A DNA stretch of 64,000 nucleotides from Cladocopium goreaui (GCA_947184155.2 CAMXCT020006168.1:1-64000); one strand, 5' to 3'. Numbered from the stretch's first letter, positions 10,901-20,859 are shown. Notes: generated by a model not told the origin, from the sequence alone. Translations and numbers: made by a program.

Positions 10901-12504
10901 TTGTATTGGGATATGAGGATCCACAACTTTGTGAACTTGACAGAGATAGTCCAACACTATCCAAACTGGCAAGAATGCTCATTCTCCAATTTGCTGCAAG
11001 CTCTGGCTGGGATATTGGAAGCTTTGATATTCGCACTGCATTCCTGCGAGGGAGTGATGATTCTCGTCAGCTAGGTTTAGAACCTCCGCCTGAACTGCGC
11101 ACCAAGATGAAGCTAGCTGATCATGAGATTGTACAACTCCTCAAAGGTGCATACGGAAGAGTTGATGCTCCGCTTTTGTGGTTTCGTGAATTCCAAAAGG
11201 GATTATTGGAGTTACAATTTACTCAATCTCCCTTTGACCCATGCCTCTTTACACTGCAGGACAAGAAGGGCAAAACGTGTGGATTGATTGGCATACACGT
11301 TGACGATGGGCTGTGTTGTGGTACACCTGAATTTCATGCAAAACTGAAGTTGCTTGAAGAGAAATATCCTTTTGGCAGTCGCAAAACCAGAGACTTCATT
11401 TTCACAGGGCTACATATTCAACAACATCAAGACTATTCTATTACAGTGGACCAATCAAAATATGTAAAAGCCATTGAACCAATACATGTACAACCTCAAC
11501 GTCGACATGATCCTCAACAACCTGTGACTGAAGATGAGCGTCAACAATTGCGTGGGCTAATTGGAAGTTTGCAATATGCCTCAACAAACAGTAGACCTGA
11601 CTTGGGAAGTAGATTGTCATTTCTTCAGAGCCAAATCAATCATGCTGTTGTTCAAACTTTGATGGATGGAAATCGAACTCTACAAGAGGCCAAGAGACAT
11701 GCAGACACAGCGTTGCGAATCCAACCGATACCACTGCATGAGATTCGTTTTGTATCTTTCTCTGATGCGGCCTTTGCTTCCAACAAGAATCACTCCTCTC
11801 ACAAAGGAATGCTTTTGATGACAGCACATAAAAGCATTGGAGAAAATCAGAGTAGCCCGGTCAATCCAATCCTGTGGTCCTCTCGCAAGATACAGAAAGT
11901 AGCAGTGAGCACGCTGTCAGCAGAGGCAATGGCCTTAGCAAGTGCAGTTGATACCTTAGCCTGGGCTAGACTCTTTTGGGCATGGTTAGTTGATAATTCA
12001 TGTCAATGGCAGTTGGGTGACCAAACCTTGTTGCGCCTTCCACCTGCTTTCACCGCACTGAAAGATGAAGACGATAGCGATGAACCAAATGAGTCCTTAA
12101 TGCGCACTCATGAAATCAGCAAAAAGATGAGTCTTGCCGAAAGTATCATCAGCACTGATTGCAAGAGTTTATATGATATAATCAGTAGGACTGCGCAGCC
12201 AGCATGCTCAGAATTTCGTACACTGTTGCAGGCCAAACTGATCCGAGAACACTTAGCAACTGGTGTGATGATTAGGTGGGTTCCAACTGGGGCCCAAATG
12301 GCAGATTCATTGACAAAGATTATGGACAGTACGGTTCTCCGAGAGTGTCTTCGTCTTGGTCACTATAGGTTGCAGGATGAAGCCCAAGTTCTCAAGACCC
12401 GAGCCGAGGCCAAAACTCGCATTCGCTGGCTTCGTGGGACGGAGTCTAATTCAAAGAGTTCTGAGAAAAGCCAAGTCGTCTCGGAAACCGATGCATTTCA
12501 ATAG
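4951..12504 (+). CDS. copia gag-pol polyprotein with embedded methyltransferase-like domain
   Basis: 2517 codons from an ATG just after the primer-binding site. In order: capsid-like gag (about 30-220); basic Gly/Lys-rich stretch; CCHC zinc knuckle C338-C351; aspartic protease with D484 in DLGAS; a low-complexity linker; a methyltransferase-like domain (about 958-1130, SPECGPW at 1016-1022, EQP at 1071-1073); GAG-pre-integrase zinc site (H1440/H1445, C1473/C1476); integrase D1503-D1562-E1598 with the standard 35-residue D-E spacing; copia RT with D2026 and HVDD ending at D2118/D2119; RNase H D2272, E2325, D2403. All catalytic residues are present, so the element could be active (inference). 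The region 700-950 also reads open in a second frame, suggesting relaxed constraint there. It is longer than the usual ~1300-1500-residue copia polyprotein. Confidence 0.95.
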   Translation: MSGQATIPDGATAASGEGQRDSVQTQLAQLVPTYDPGVDSVETWSQKIRLLLQAWPEGKLVELATRIVLNTKGSAFQKLQLHQTEIFTGDRKGIETIVSLVGGSFGQVELEKRFEIAEKALFRCVQKPDETADSFLARADVAWTELLAKKMSLAELQAYITLRGSRLTGEDKKRILVESGAEDSGELKMTRVSAAVRMLGSSFFQEYAFGKKDKSLKTYDNTAFVAEECDDQHDDGSRFGEDWYEDEIDPSLHDDEDAALIVQFENAVVDSVQEDRELSAFFSSYQEARKRLVEKTRSRGFWSSGKGKGSFGKKGFGKQKGKGFRSKSLAQRIAESACRRCGATGHWKAECPLNKASNSDGKNVVPTSVVIDHEAAAVAVVEPNDDTGIASFLDDMEPWHDPTETRNNMEWCFGVISGMSRGNRFTEGLKYKLSGVMSNTPRKLSPTSKLRESRPTLVKPICQVDASAECHSLFCSTGTTGVVDLGASQSVIGSDQLKELLEQLQPQIRSQLKRQQVDLIFRFGNHQTLQSKVAVHFPLHGQWFRVAVVPGKTPFLLSSNFLQTIQAVIDASECTLWSKVLKRYIPVYHNEKNLMMMNINDLWGKTQESTICQAEAQTPMAGRPTSSGDEFSMKGAPDCLVNGKNESELQQLEADVRSSCQAHITKVEGKQVHEKQCQPHRQQGSESEPAQPSASERSSAASGSSNVSPCAIPCKPRRHGLAQAVPSLPGKEPGGGYREDSFGHIGRDKDRFWQGQGQSDICSGLSRQGLDQLHADSFRGQREAVSSPFLPVCQIDDPRGFPDLDKECQDQRVQQEKGGESSNQSQHGQTSGRGGGFRVGANVRDQVKPNRDGEPNGACGRSSGTGDLTPSAAVDTRTSDSAKDRVIGQFSLAAESMIASQNDGKGCEEIPIELMDFEFASSTNEVPTFHKECQRLIQSLRKELSSVQQIIKPTGKKMKLYEIMCGSESELTKQCHNLGMQARRFGMFSGDLSTPSGRRKLFAYLCAEQPEHVWYSPECGPWCRWSAMNMSRSLEALQKVLDDRRQRLWQVALGVVLCEHQVAMTKHFHLEQPDGSAMLKLPCLGPLLSVAHPSVFDLCRVGKLQEPVTGMPIRKRLQVCTTSVELKQNLDGQKCQGLHEHYQIAGSTQVNHQSMSVSKFTENYPRKFARQVCQILQKRNHLHPNEVLANEVSEFGPEDHPTKRRRLGQKSSPMQIVLRHPNVQWLDVMKAVDVAAPRVGVVVWEQGEILEAVRTLCPNHVVRHVVVCRGTDRMLGPNTRLIPGEAPWRRMICIRRRFEDVVVEPEWENWERLSYRQLRRKSTAARCNITIFARPKYESWPEASDVAKNDAQNEQSAVKGASHKRAGEGSSVAEDENRLKRSRGNPLASEAVLPISERLETGTDAGEKLDRIVVDLTCQKHGPKFLELSPEEQQWLLKLHRNMGHPGHQKLTYMCKQLNCDERILKAVPDIKCSTCQESQTPTIPRPSAIKEPLDFGDIVAMDGITWTNAQGAQFHFYHMIDHSTAFQSAYCAPSRTAGDALRALTIGWMLWAGPPGQLILDAAGEFCDDTIQDFSQKHGIKLRIIPPEAHWQNSRCERHGGILQQILTKMDLEDPITSYDQLEQALVYATQTKNQWSRHRGYPPEVLVFGKLQRQPGSVVSDDTCSAHELARTDSPEGIRFRAELSRREHARQAFVKVDNDQACRRALLQRTRPNRGRYQPGNWIMLWRDNKRWIGPMRVIQQEGDTCVWTVFGNRLYRGAPEQVRPLSAVEEVSLEKTWSNPKEEKPIGRPELNESFGDMPAPTQGANPEVLSQPGSRRDSTEPEPSIGSPSIVNTEDLEENIQHENDHIEIPVPDDDDDELVCEALQVNSDQCWSMQIELDVNEISKMCQTDEEEQVALLVSAAKKQRSEIKLKDLSNEDRKLFDAAKNKELQSWLDTGTIQRICRQQIPKENVLRCRWLLTWKDMGEINKTTKTPKARLIVLGYEDPQLCELDRDSPTLSKLARMLILQFAASSGWDIGSFDIRTAFLRGSDDSRQLGLEPPPELRTKMKLADHEIVQLLKGAYGRVDAPLLWFREFQKGLLELQFTQSPFDPCLFTLQDKKGKTCGLIGIHVDDGLCCGTPEFHAKLKLLEEKYPFGSRKTRDFIFTGLHIQQHQDYSITVDQSKYVKAIEPIHVQPQRRHDPQQPVTEDERQQLRGLIGSLQYASTNSRPDLGSRLSFLQSQINHAVVQTLMDGNRTLQEAKRHADTALRIQPIPLHEIRFVSFSDAAFASNKNHSSHKGMLLMTAHKSIGENQSSPVNPILWSSRKIQKVAVSTLSAEAMALASAVDTLAWARLFWAWLVDNSCQWQLGDQTLLRLPPAFTALKDEDDSDEPNESLMRTHEISKKMSLAESIISTDCKSLYDIISRTAQPACSEFRTLLQAKLIREHLATGVMIRWVPTGAQMADSLTKIMDSTVLRECLRLGHYRLQDEAQVLKTRAEAKTRIRWLRGTESNSKSSEKSQVVSETDAFQ

Positions 12505-12801
12505 GAAACCTGCTCGTAATAATAACTTGTACACATAATCTCAAATAAGTTGATTTATCAAGCAGTCTACGACTTTTGAAATAAAGCCGGAGATTTTTGA
12601 AGCTTGATTGGCAAAGTCTGGAAGATGCACAACACTTGGATGGACATTGAGATGTCTGACATGCGGGTTGGCATGATGGGGTTCAAGTGCATGACAAGGT
12701 CAAATTTTGGTGCATCTGCCGAAGTCGTTGGTTTGGAAGTTTTGGAGTTCTCTCTGAACATGACGAATGCAGGAAATTCTTTCGAATTAAAAGACTGGGA
12801 G
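12505..12801 (+). other. 3' untranslated region and polypurine tract of copia element 1
   Basis: About 300 bases without a supported ORF between the gag-pol stop and the 3' LTR. It ends in the purine-rich AAAAGACTGGGAG (12789-12801), the likely plus-strand primer site. Confidence 0.65.
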
Positions 12802-13068
12802 TGTCAATCCAGCATTCACATGTTCCAACCCTTTGCATCCAGACAGCCTGGTCACCCTTGAGAAGTTCCGTATGTGTGCTGACAATGCGGCCCAAAGCGG
12901 GTGGGACGTGGCGGGATCGCTTCGAGCCATGAAAACAAGCGTGGCCGCTTGAAGTCTTGGGATTGGCGTGGCAGCCATAGGAATTTCATAGAAGTTGGCA
13001 AGGACGCCATAGGTATCAAGGTGAGGACACCTTAGGTTCACAGGTGGGCCCGTTACCAATCAATTGAG
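12802..13068 (+). repeat. 3' LTR of copia element 1
   Basis: 267-bp direct repeat of 4660-4926; no mismatch seen on reading through both. Confidence 0.93.
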
Positions 13069-13434
13069 TGTTTATATATATAATTATATATATATTATAG
13101 ATATACAAGCAACTTGATCGGATATTTGGGTGTGAAACCTGGAGATTTACTGCAGTTTTTTGCAAGTCAAATGTACATTTTCTGGATAAACCCCATTGAC
13201 AAAGCCATTTCCGAATAAGTGATGTCATCCAATGGACTGTTCCTTCAGAATTCGTCATCCCCAGACAGAGAACGACACTCGGCGTATTTATGGCACGAAA
13301 AAAGAGGGAGGTTTTCCATAGATAAATCACGACATTTTCTATCCTGAATGGGGTTACTATGCTGTTACTAATCTATCCTTACTATTGTAAATCGGTCCTT
13401 TAAAAACCACCTGAAATTTCATCTTAGAGTCTCC

Positions 13435-13711
13435 AAGGTGCTTCTGTTGAAGATTACCAAGTGGATCCACATGATGTATGGCGACGTTGGAATCGAGGTC
13501 TGGAAGATTTTTTTGGGACCCAATTCTTTGTTTACCATCATTTACCCTCTGGTAAACGTTTACATAACTATGGAAAGATCCACCATTTTCAATGGGTAAA
13601 TCCACTATTTCTATGGTCATTTTGAATAGCTATGTTTGTTTACCATCATTTAACTGCCAAGAAATGGGGGTATATACAACATTCCAAAAATCCGGTTGAT
13701 CATCCAATTTA
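13435..13711 (+). other. exon-like frame split by a MITE A copy
   Basis: One + frame reads without stops from about 13437 to the MITE (motif VEDYQVDPHDVWRRWNRG) and resumes after it (TAKKWGYIQHSKNPVDHP) if the insert and one 18-bp repeat are removed. A GTAAAAG donor-like site follows at about 13712. Other frames are also open in the first half, so coding is not certain. The product is not recognised. Confidence 0.35.
13543..13652 (+). mobile_element. MITE family A copy with replaced right end
   Basis: The left end TACCCTCTGGTAAAC is normal. The right end keeps TTTGTTTACCA but then reads TCATTTA instead of GAGGGTA. As a result an 18-bp sequence (TTTGTTTACCATCATTTA) is present both just before the element (13527-13544) and as its last 18 bases (13635-13652). 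Confidence 0.75.
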
Positions 13712-14061
13712 TTGGTAAAAGCAGAGGGGAAACCTGCAGCCCAATCTTGAGAAGCACACGATGTGGATGCTCCGAAAAGTGTGGAAGGATGTTTCATCAC
13801 TTTCAACCAACAAGCAAAATGGGAAGTTGAGGTTAATCACCTTCACCAATTCCGATCATTTTCAACCATCGCCATCACAATCATTCTGATTGGCCTCACC
13901 ATCACCATCACCCTCACCACAACCATACACAGAATTTCACGTTAAAAAGAAAGCCGTATCACTGTCACCCTCGAGAGTCATACAACATTTTTGATTCGGC
14001 CCTATTTATGTTGTGAACGGCTGCAGAATGTCAGGCACCTCATGGCACCTCCATGACCCAG

Positions 14062-14146
14062 CCGCGCCGCGGTCCAGGAACTCTTCACCAAGTGCCACGA
14101 GTTGCTGCGCCTGGGAGGTCTATTGATCTTGGAGGCACGGAGCTAA
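14062..14146 (+). other. possible terminal exon, class I methyltransferase-like
   Basis: After a CCCAG acceptor-like site, an open frame reads QELFTKCHELLRLGGLLILE then ARS and a stop (14144-14146). The pattern LLRLGGLLILE resembles the L-x-P-G-G-x-L-I-L-E strand of SAM-dependent methyltransferases. It is short, so the assignment is tentative. Confidence 0.35.
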
Positions 14147-14477
14147 GAGGGGATGGAAAACGGGGGAAATCTCCCAGTTTTCAGCCATGGATGGTCATCA
14201 TTTTCCCCGTTTGAAAAAATCTTGAAAATGGCCAGATTTATGGTGTTTTCCTTTCAGACTGGCAGCCAGATATCATGATAACCATAGAGAAAAACATGAA
14301 AAAACACATCCATATCCAGAAGGAGGGTTAACTGGATACATCTCACGTGAAGTCCCAAGATTCGGATGAATTCAGTTGGGTTAGCCGCAACAAAAATCGA
14401 GACCTGGACTGTAGGATTGAAGATGTGCGGCCGAGTTTTTATCATTCTCACTCAACTGTTCATGGTTTTCTTTGGGC
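14147..14477. other. non-coding spacer
   Basis: AT-rich, intron-like or intergenic; no supported element or frame seen. Confidence 0.5.
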
Positions 14478-14585
14478 TACCCTCTGGTAAACTAACGTAA
14501 CTATGGAAAATCACCATTTTTAATGGGAAAATCCATCCACTATAAATGGTCATTTTCAATAGCTATGTTAAATTACCAGAGGGTA
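14478..14585 (+). mobile_element. MITE family A copy
   Basis: Complete copy with a 4-bp internal duplication (ATCCATCC); both ends intact. An exon-like open frame starts at its right edge. Confidence 0.9.
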
Positions 14586-14586
14586 G

Positions 14587-14818
14587 CTTCTACACCATCA
14601 GGGCCTTCGGAAAAACCCGAGCTTTGGGCGGGTTTCTTCCAACTCCAATCCCGCTGCAGCGCAGGCACAAGGCTGGCATAAGTATCTGGAGAAGAAGCAT
14701 CAGCCCCCCAAAAGGCGTTGGGTCTTCCCAGGATTCTCCCTGGGAATGGAACCTTCTGACCTGGAGATTGATATGTTGATGTGGAAAAAGCATGAAAAAG
14801 CCAGTGATAAAGCACACT
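14587..14818 (+). other. exon-like open frame, unknown product
   Basis: Seventy-odd codons open from the MITE edge to a TGA. The later half looks protein-like (for example WHKYLEKKHQPPKRRWVFPG and DLEIDMLMWKKHEKAS). A pyrimidine-rich CCCGCTGCAG acceptor-like site lies inside, so a terminal exon could run from about 14662. There is no start codon and no recognised family. Confidence 0.35.
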
Positions 14819-16021
14819 GAATTTGATCTTGGAAGGGATTTTAGAATATGCCCCCCACTCTTTTCAACTGTTTGGTAAAGTTATCGCAACGATTGCAGCT
14901 TGGGGCCCGGGCTTTATTAAATTCTCCTAGGTGGTGCCCATCTCAACTTAATGCTTCGACCTGATCGTTTCAGCGAACTCTTGGCCCCTCGGTTTTTACG
15001 CGGAGCACACGGGGCACGGGCAAACAACATGAGAGCATCAAGAACTCACCAAGTATTGTCGCCCAAAAAAACTCAACAACATCTTCATTTCTATCTCTGA
15101 AGCTTTACTCCTTGGCAATTCCTTTTTTGGCCCCTGGCAAGAAACTTCGTAGAATACGCCCTTTTTCATGGCTGCATGGTAAAAGACTCGGCTGTTCACC
15201 TGGATTTAGCCTTCATCAACCCAAGAGGATCCAGAGGTGTGAAAAAACATGGGAAAACCAACGAATCCGATGGCTTATCATCGTTTTCCACTCTTATTTA
15301 GTGGCAATTTTCCCTATGAAAAAAGCATAGGGTGTACTCTGGTAAACCCAGTAATCAACTAACCACAATTTCACCAGAGATGGATGGTTGATTGCCCCAA
15401 AAAAGATCATAGTGTTGTTGAAATACCTGATTATAACCCCATTCATCTCCCATTATACATTGTTTTGTATACATCCCCAGACATATCCATGAAAAAAAAC
15501 CATGATTTTCCAATGTTTCATGGTGAAAAAGCTACGAAAACGCGCAGTGGCTGGCCCCCAACCAACCGGTTGCCGGGTTGATGATTAGTTCGGGGATGAT
15601 GCGTTCAAAGGCATTTTTTCTATAGTTGTGAAGATTCGACTATGAAATACTAGAACTATGGATCTTATTTGTAGAACCTAACTCATCCATATAAATATGG
15701 ATCACCATTCATTTTCTAATCATCAAATTATTTATAATATATTAAGTTCTTCTATAGAACTAATGCTTAACTTGATATATTATAATATAGAATCAACCAT
15801 ATGGTTATATATCATTTTGATATAATTACTATATTACCTAATTAGTAATAGAACTAATATCAAACATTAACCATTCGTTATAGAATCTGCTATTATATTA
15901 ACCAGATTAGTTATATTAACCATTCCATTTATTATTATTAGCAAATATTAACCGTTGATAAATAGAACATTCAATATAGTTAACTAGATATCTATTAACT
16001 ATATGGTTAAATATGGTTAAC
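14819..16021. other. non-coding AT-rich region
   Basis: A damaged family A end (GTGTACTCTGGTAAACCC) lies near 15331. From about 15650 to 16020 the sequence is very AT-rich with repeated TTAACCAT/ATATGG-type words. No supported gene. Confidence 0.5.
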
Positions 16022-16135
16022 TACCATCTGGTTATTTAACATAGCCATGGAAAATCACCATTTTTAATAGGTAAACATAGGTACACCATCTATAAATGGG
16101 CCATTTTCCATGGCTATGTTAAATAACCAGATGGT
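16022..16135 (+). mobile_element. MITE family A, CCATCTGG sub-type
   Basis: Ends are TACCATCTGGTTATTTAACA and ATAACCAGATGGTA, both with the same compensating change, so this is a distinct sub-family with paired ends. The internal part matches family A. Confidence 0.85.
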
Positions 16136-16364
16136 AATGGTTCATATCTGCTCAGCAAACTCAGGGCCATTTTTCGCGTCGAATCTTGCGTCGTTTTTCC
16201 AATCGGTGAACTCAGGGCCAGCTTGGCTTTGAGAAGCAGACCTCCATGTGTCCCAGTTGCCTTCCGTGGCTCGTCTTCTGTTAAATATCCATTGATTGTA
16301 CTATCTGCCCATTGAAACAATGGATATGGATTTTATAATGATTCAATGGGATATTAATGGGATA

Positions 16365-16473
16365 TACCCTCTGGTTAAACAAACATAGCTATTGAACATG
16401 GCCATTTATAGTGGATTTGCCCATTGAACATGGTGGATCTTTCCATAGTTTTGTGTATGTTTACCAGAGCGTA
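16365..16473 (-). mobile_element. MITE family A copy
   Basis: Inverted copy with a normal left end (TACCCTCTGGTTAAACAAACA) and a one-base variant right end (CCAGAGCGTA). Confidence 0.85.
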
Positions 16474-16495
16474 CTGGAGATATGATGGGTATAAT

Positions 16496-16619
16496 CTTAC
16501 TGGTGCGTAAATTACCGCAAGGTTGCTGGATGGGTTGCTGGGGGTTGCTGGGATGATGACAATAAAAAAGTTATGGATTGGATAATTCCCGAAAATTCCC
16601 TACGTTTAGCACCAGTAAG
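16496..16619. mobile_element. MITE family C (CTTACTGGTGC ends), copy 1
   Basis: Starts CTTACTGGTGCGTAAA and ends TTTAGCACCAGTAAG, an inverted terminal repeat of about 15 bp. The core has repeated GGTTGCTGGGGGTTGCTGGG. A second copy with the core inverted lies near 63270. Confidence 0.75.
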
Positions 16620-16994
16620 TTTTATTGTACTATCTAGGATAGTGACATATCCAATACAATTCTCAATTTTTCATATCTAGGATATGTATGAATAATCTAG
16701 TTTAAAGAAAAAGTATGAGAATAGTAGGACCCAACATGTAAGGTTTCATTGTGAATGTATTGATGTTGTTTATATATATATATTGTATGTTTAGCCAATA
16801 TATCATTACTATTCATACTGCTGATGCATGATGTTGAAAATTCGATGTTCTAATAGTCATATCGCTCATTGTAACTTTACTGATATCGGTTATCGGCTGA
16901 TAGATATTATTCATGTTTAGGATGTTTATCTCTATCTATCATTTGTTTACTATCACAATTATTCTTCTTCTGATTGTTATTTTTTCTCCTTATT
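16620..16994. other. AT-rich non-coding spacer
   Basis: No supported feature beyond a short TATATATA tract near 16780. Confidence 0.5.
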
Positions 16995-17364
16995 TTTATC
17001 GTTTTTGTGACTTCGATTCGATTCGTTCATCATTATTATTTTGTTATGATATGTTATCATCATTATGTTCCGCATTTTCAAGCCAAACACACATATTTTC
17101 CTTTGTGGCAACCTTGTCTTCTTGTCAGCTGACTCAGTCCCGTACATGTGCCATGCCACGCGGAAAATGTGTTGAGAGGTCAGTCTGACCACGTTGATGA
17201 GAATCATGAGACTGTTACTTTAGGTACCAACATAAAACAGCAGACTCTGAGAAACAAATACCCTCTGGTAAACATACACAAAACTATGGAAAATCACCAT
17301 TTTTAATGGGAAAACTCACTATAAATGGCCATTTTCAATAGCTATGTTAAATTACCAGAGGGTA
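16995..17364 (+). repeat. segmental duplication, copy 1 (with MITE A)
   Basis: About 370 bases ending in a family A element recur at 20860-21227 with small differences, including the same MITE at the same position. The duplication therefore post-dates that insertion. Confidence 0.85.
17259..17364 (+). mobile_element. MITE family A copy inside segmental duplication
   Basis: Complete 106-bp copy, ends TACCCTCTGGTAAACATACA and TTACCAGAGGGTA. Confidence 0.9.
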
Positions 17365-18889
17365 AAACATGGAAGTCTGAAAGCCGAAACCTGGTTGCCT
17401 TTTTGGAAACGCTGATGGCTGCTGTTCCCAGAGTGTTCCCAGACGTTTTCAGCCGAGGGACGCGGTGGTGGTCTTCCGAAAAGTGACCAAGACTCAGGTC
17501 TGACGGGCCAATGAATCGATGATTTTTTCAGCATTCTTAATCATACTCAAGAAGTATTATCAACCATCATTAAGCACAATTAATTCAATTAAGTATAGTT
17601 CAGCATCATTTATTATTTATTGACCACAATTAATCATTATTAACCATCATTGAACATCATTAAGCATCATTAAGCATCATTAAGCATGATAAAAAAAACC
17701 ATGACTAACCATTGTTACCCATGTTTATTTTTTTCCAGAAATCCAAGGTTTTGGACGGAGACTCCGTCCAATCCTGGGCTGTTTTTTTCGGCCACAGACG
17801 GGCTGTCACCGAAAAACCGCAGCCCCTGGTGACCTGGTGCAACGCGAGGCGGAAGTGCCAATGATGAAAGAGCTCTTCCAGGCGCCACATGTCAAGCCTT
17901 GGACATAGATGCCGATTTTCGATCCAGTTTTGATGGTTCCTAGTAACCTAGTAGGAATATCATGGGAATGTACTGGGTATGTTGTATGTGATATTTGATG
18001 TTGACCATAGACACGGAACAACATATTGAAATAAGCTTGGCAATGTAGAAACCCACAAATGATGACGGATTTGTTCTTTTTCACCTCCTTCTTGAAGCTG
18101 CTGTTGATGAGTAGATGTGGTTGGAAGCTAAAAGTTAAGGATCCGAAGTAAACAAAAAAAGAAAGTAAAACACAGCCAAGAAGAACGGGGATTCTTAGAT
18201 GTGTACTGTATGTCAACAAGTAGAGATGTAAAAAACTTACGCACCAACCATGCAGACTTTAGATATCATCCTCTGTTTTATCATTGTGTCCCCTTCAGAT
18301 TGGACCGAGGGTATTTTTTTATCCAACTGACTGGTGAAGTGAATTGCATATCGCATGACTATCTGACTATCATGTTTTTGTCATCCCATGTGCTAAACCC
18401 AATGCCATCAGCCGTGACAATTTTGGATGGTTTATGGTTTGTACAAGTTTGTTGCCCCTTTTTTTTTGGGGGGGGGGAAGATTCGGGATTTCTATCATTT
18501 ATTATTGGCTTTAGCACATTAGGAGGGTAGCCCCATTTTACTCACTGCCAGAACCTGCGGACCACATTACCAAGGTAGCTTCAACAATGGTACCACATTA
18601 ATGTTCGTAAAGCAATCCACCCATATTTTGATGGTTGACATCCCACCCACTTACAGTGTGATGACTTGGGGATGGTGGATCCTATTACTTTAATCCCTAA
18701 TGATTATCACGGATTAATGGGATAATGGAGCAATATTCCCATTCCATCAGGATGCATTGAAGTCGTACGACCTGGCAGTTCTTCAATGCTTGGAATCTTG
18801 TTGCACGGGAGCACTTAGGCCAACCTCAACGAGTCGCTGCTCGCTGCCGACCATGTTGCTCTCCCACCGCCGCATTCCCTTCACCAACA
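17365..18889. other. non-coding region with short tandem repeats
   Basis: Includes a CATTAAGCAT-type tandem tract (about 17560-17690) and a T/G homopolymer pair near 18461-18478. No convincing exon was found. Confidence 0.5.
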
Positions 18890-18892
18890 GAT

Positions 18893-19330
18893 TTGTCTTG
18901 GGCAGTGGATAGAAGCACGGCCGCCCAACTTGCCTCGGCCTTCTCTGGGCTCGGCCATGAAGCTTTCAGAGCGCATCCCCAACTTCTTCAAAAACCTGGA
19001 GCAGGTGCTTGGCTGCAGGCCCTGCCAAGTGCTGCCCTTGGCCGCCATGTTGACAGCGTCCTATTCCGCGTCATGGTCCGCCTTCCGCCTTCCTCTCCAT
19101 TCTGAAGATGTGCCCTGCCGTTTTTTGTGAGGGGTTGTGTGATATCCACGGAGACCACATTCGGGCCTGCCCTTGTGGTGGCGACACGTGGTGAGTCTTT
19201 CTCGATGCAACAAACCCTGGCCTTGACTTTACAGCGGGCGAACTCTCGAGAGGTCCTTTGAAGAGCTGGAGACGTCACATCCTCCACAGCCCGCTGAACT
19301 AAGCCCCACTGCCTTTTCTTGCTCCCCTTT
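18893..19330 (+). pseudogene. broken C-terminal fragment of a LINE-type reverse transcriptase
   Basis: A GC-rich island in AT-rich surroundings. One + frame carries GAGAWLQALPS followed about 20 residues later by LFRVMVRLPP. After a frameshift a second frame reads CDIHGDHIRACPCGGDT. The combination GAxAWLxAxP...C...GDHxxxCxCGGD is the conserved tail of many non-LTR reverse transcriptases (family knowledge). No catalytic RT core is present, so it is a dead fragment of an element different from the intact one at 27.8-40 kb. Confidence 0.7.
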
Positions 19331-20859
19331 GATTCACGAAGTGAATCTCGCTGCAGGGCGATGTTGGGGCTAATGAGCCGCCTGTTTGCATCCCTGGCAT
19401 ATGTTCAGGCACTGCAGCCAGTTGCGGGCCTTTTTTTTTTGCTCGCTGGCGTTTGGTCAGTCACGGTGACACCAGCCCGTGTGTCCTTGTTTTTGGGGCT
19501 ACCTCGCTGTTTTTTCCAACAAGCTTTGTATGTGCGGCTCTAATCTATCCTGATGTGAACCACATCAGTTTTCACACTGGTTTTTCACCAGCTTTGGATA
19601 CTTTCCATGAGCACCATTCTTTTCAATTTAACAAAAGAAAAAAAATCACCACATTGTGATTCCATAAGAAGTGGTTGCTCGTGACCACCCGCCACAATTT
19701 TTCAACTATGGGCTCGTTCCCCCGAACCCCCTCTACACAATCATTCCGCAAAGAAAGAAAATCATTCCTTGCACAAAATTTACACAAAACTTGGACTAGC
19801 ACATACAGAGACTCTGCGAATGGCAACTGTGAATATATCGTATCAGATTGTCGTGCTTCTTCCCGAGTAATGAAAAGTTGATTTTTTTTTTGATAGGAAG
19901 GGATCTCGGCAATACTTTTCTCACCAACCTGGATTTTTTAATGACCCTCCCCCGACCCCACGCCACCATGGCATGGACATTTTGGGCCAGAAATTCTTCC
20001 GTGGCGCAGGATGTGGCAATGGATTTTTGCAAACACCGTCCGGAAATATTAGTAACATTGTAATGATTTACTATTTCTTTCACCATTCATGATTTTGGAT
20101 CAGTATATAAATGGGACTATGATTTTCACCAGTCTTAAATAGTCCCAATTGCTATTAATCAAAATAAATCGTGAAATGAACCATTTTTCATGGCTGAAAT
20201 TCAGTCATTCATTTTTCTGAACAAAATCCTCCATGTTTTTTTCCCAAAAAACATCACCATTGCCAGGTAATAACCATAGATTAACCATAGATTATCGCGG
20301 ACAGATTGCAGATGCAGCGCGGCTGCCAACAGTCCTGGGTCCTCACGCGCCACTGGCCGTGCCAAATCAGCAGCCTAATTGGCCGCGTAGATGTGAAACA
20401 GGCCACCACCCTTGTGATATCAGCCTTCATTTGGGGGTCAAGACGCAAAAAGACGCCCTTCTGTACGGTATGGATCCCCAAGTGTGCGCAATTCAATGAT
20501 CGCAAAATAGGATCAGTGGGTCTACACAATTTGGGGAAATAATGGAAACTCCTTTGAACAACTTGTTAAGAAAAAGGCCAAAGTAGGTCGAACAAACAAG
20601 AATTGCCTATCCTGTATTGTCCACTGTCCCGACATGGGATGTTTGTGTGGAAACGGAAGGGGGTCAACCACGGTCATCCCAAAAACAATCTCAATGAAAC
20701 TAAGATTAACCATAGATTAACCATTTTTTTTCCTGGCCTTTGGTCCAGGAGCAGCAATTCCTGGTGCCCCGTGCGCTGTTGAAGCCGCCCAAGGTAGTCC
20801 CACCGAGGTGCCAGCAAAAGATTACCCAACCTGGTTATGACTAACAGGGCTAGCCATGG
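19331..20859. other. non-coding region
   Basis: A GC-richer patch at 20280-20510 has open frames on both strands that I could not assign. The rest is intron-like or intergenic with repeated AACCATAGATTAACCAT words (20271-20294, 20703-20722). Confidence 0.45.

Larger units (their letters stand above)
4660..13068 (+). mobile_element. intact Ty1/copia LTR retrotransposon (copia element 1)
   Basis: An 8.4 kb element bounded by two 267-bp direct repeats that I read as identical base for base, with one uninterrupted gag-pol frame between them. The order LTR, tRNA-primer site, gag, protease, integrase, RT, RNase H, LTR is that of Ty1/copia. Identical LTRs and an intact frame imply very recent insertion. 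TGT is present on both outer sides as a possible short target duplication, but the flanks are TA microsatellite, so this is weak. The unusual part is a ~700-residue region between protease and integrase that includes a methyltransferase-like domain. Confidence 0.95.
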
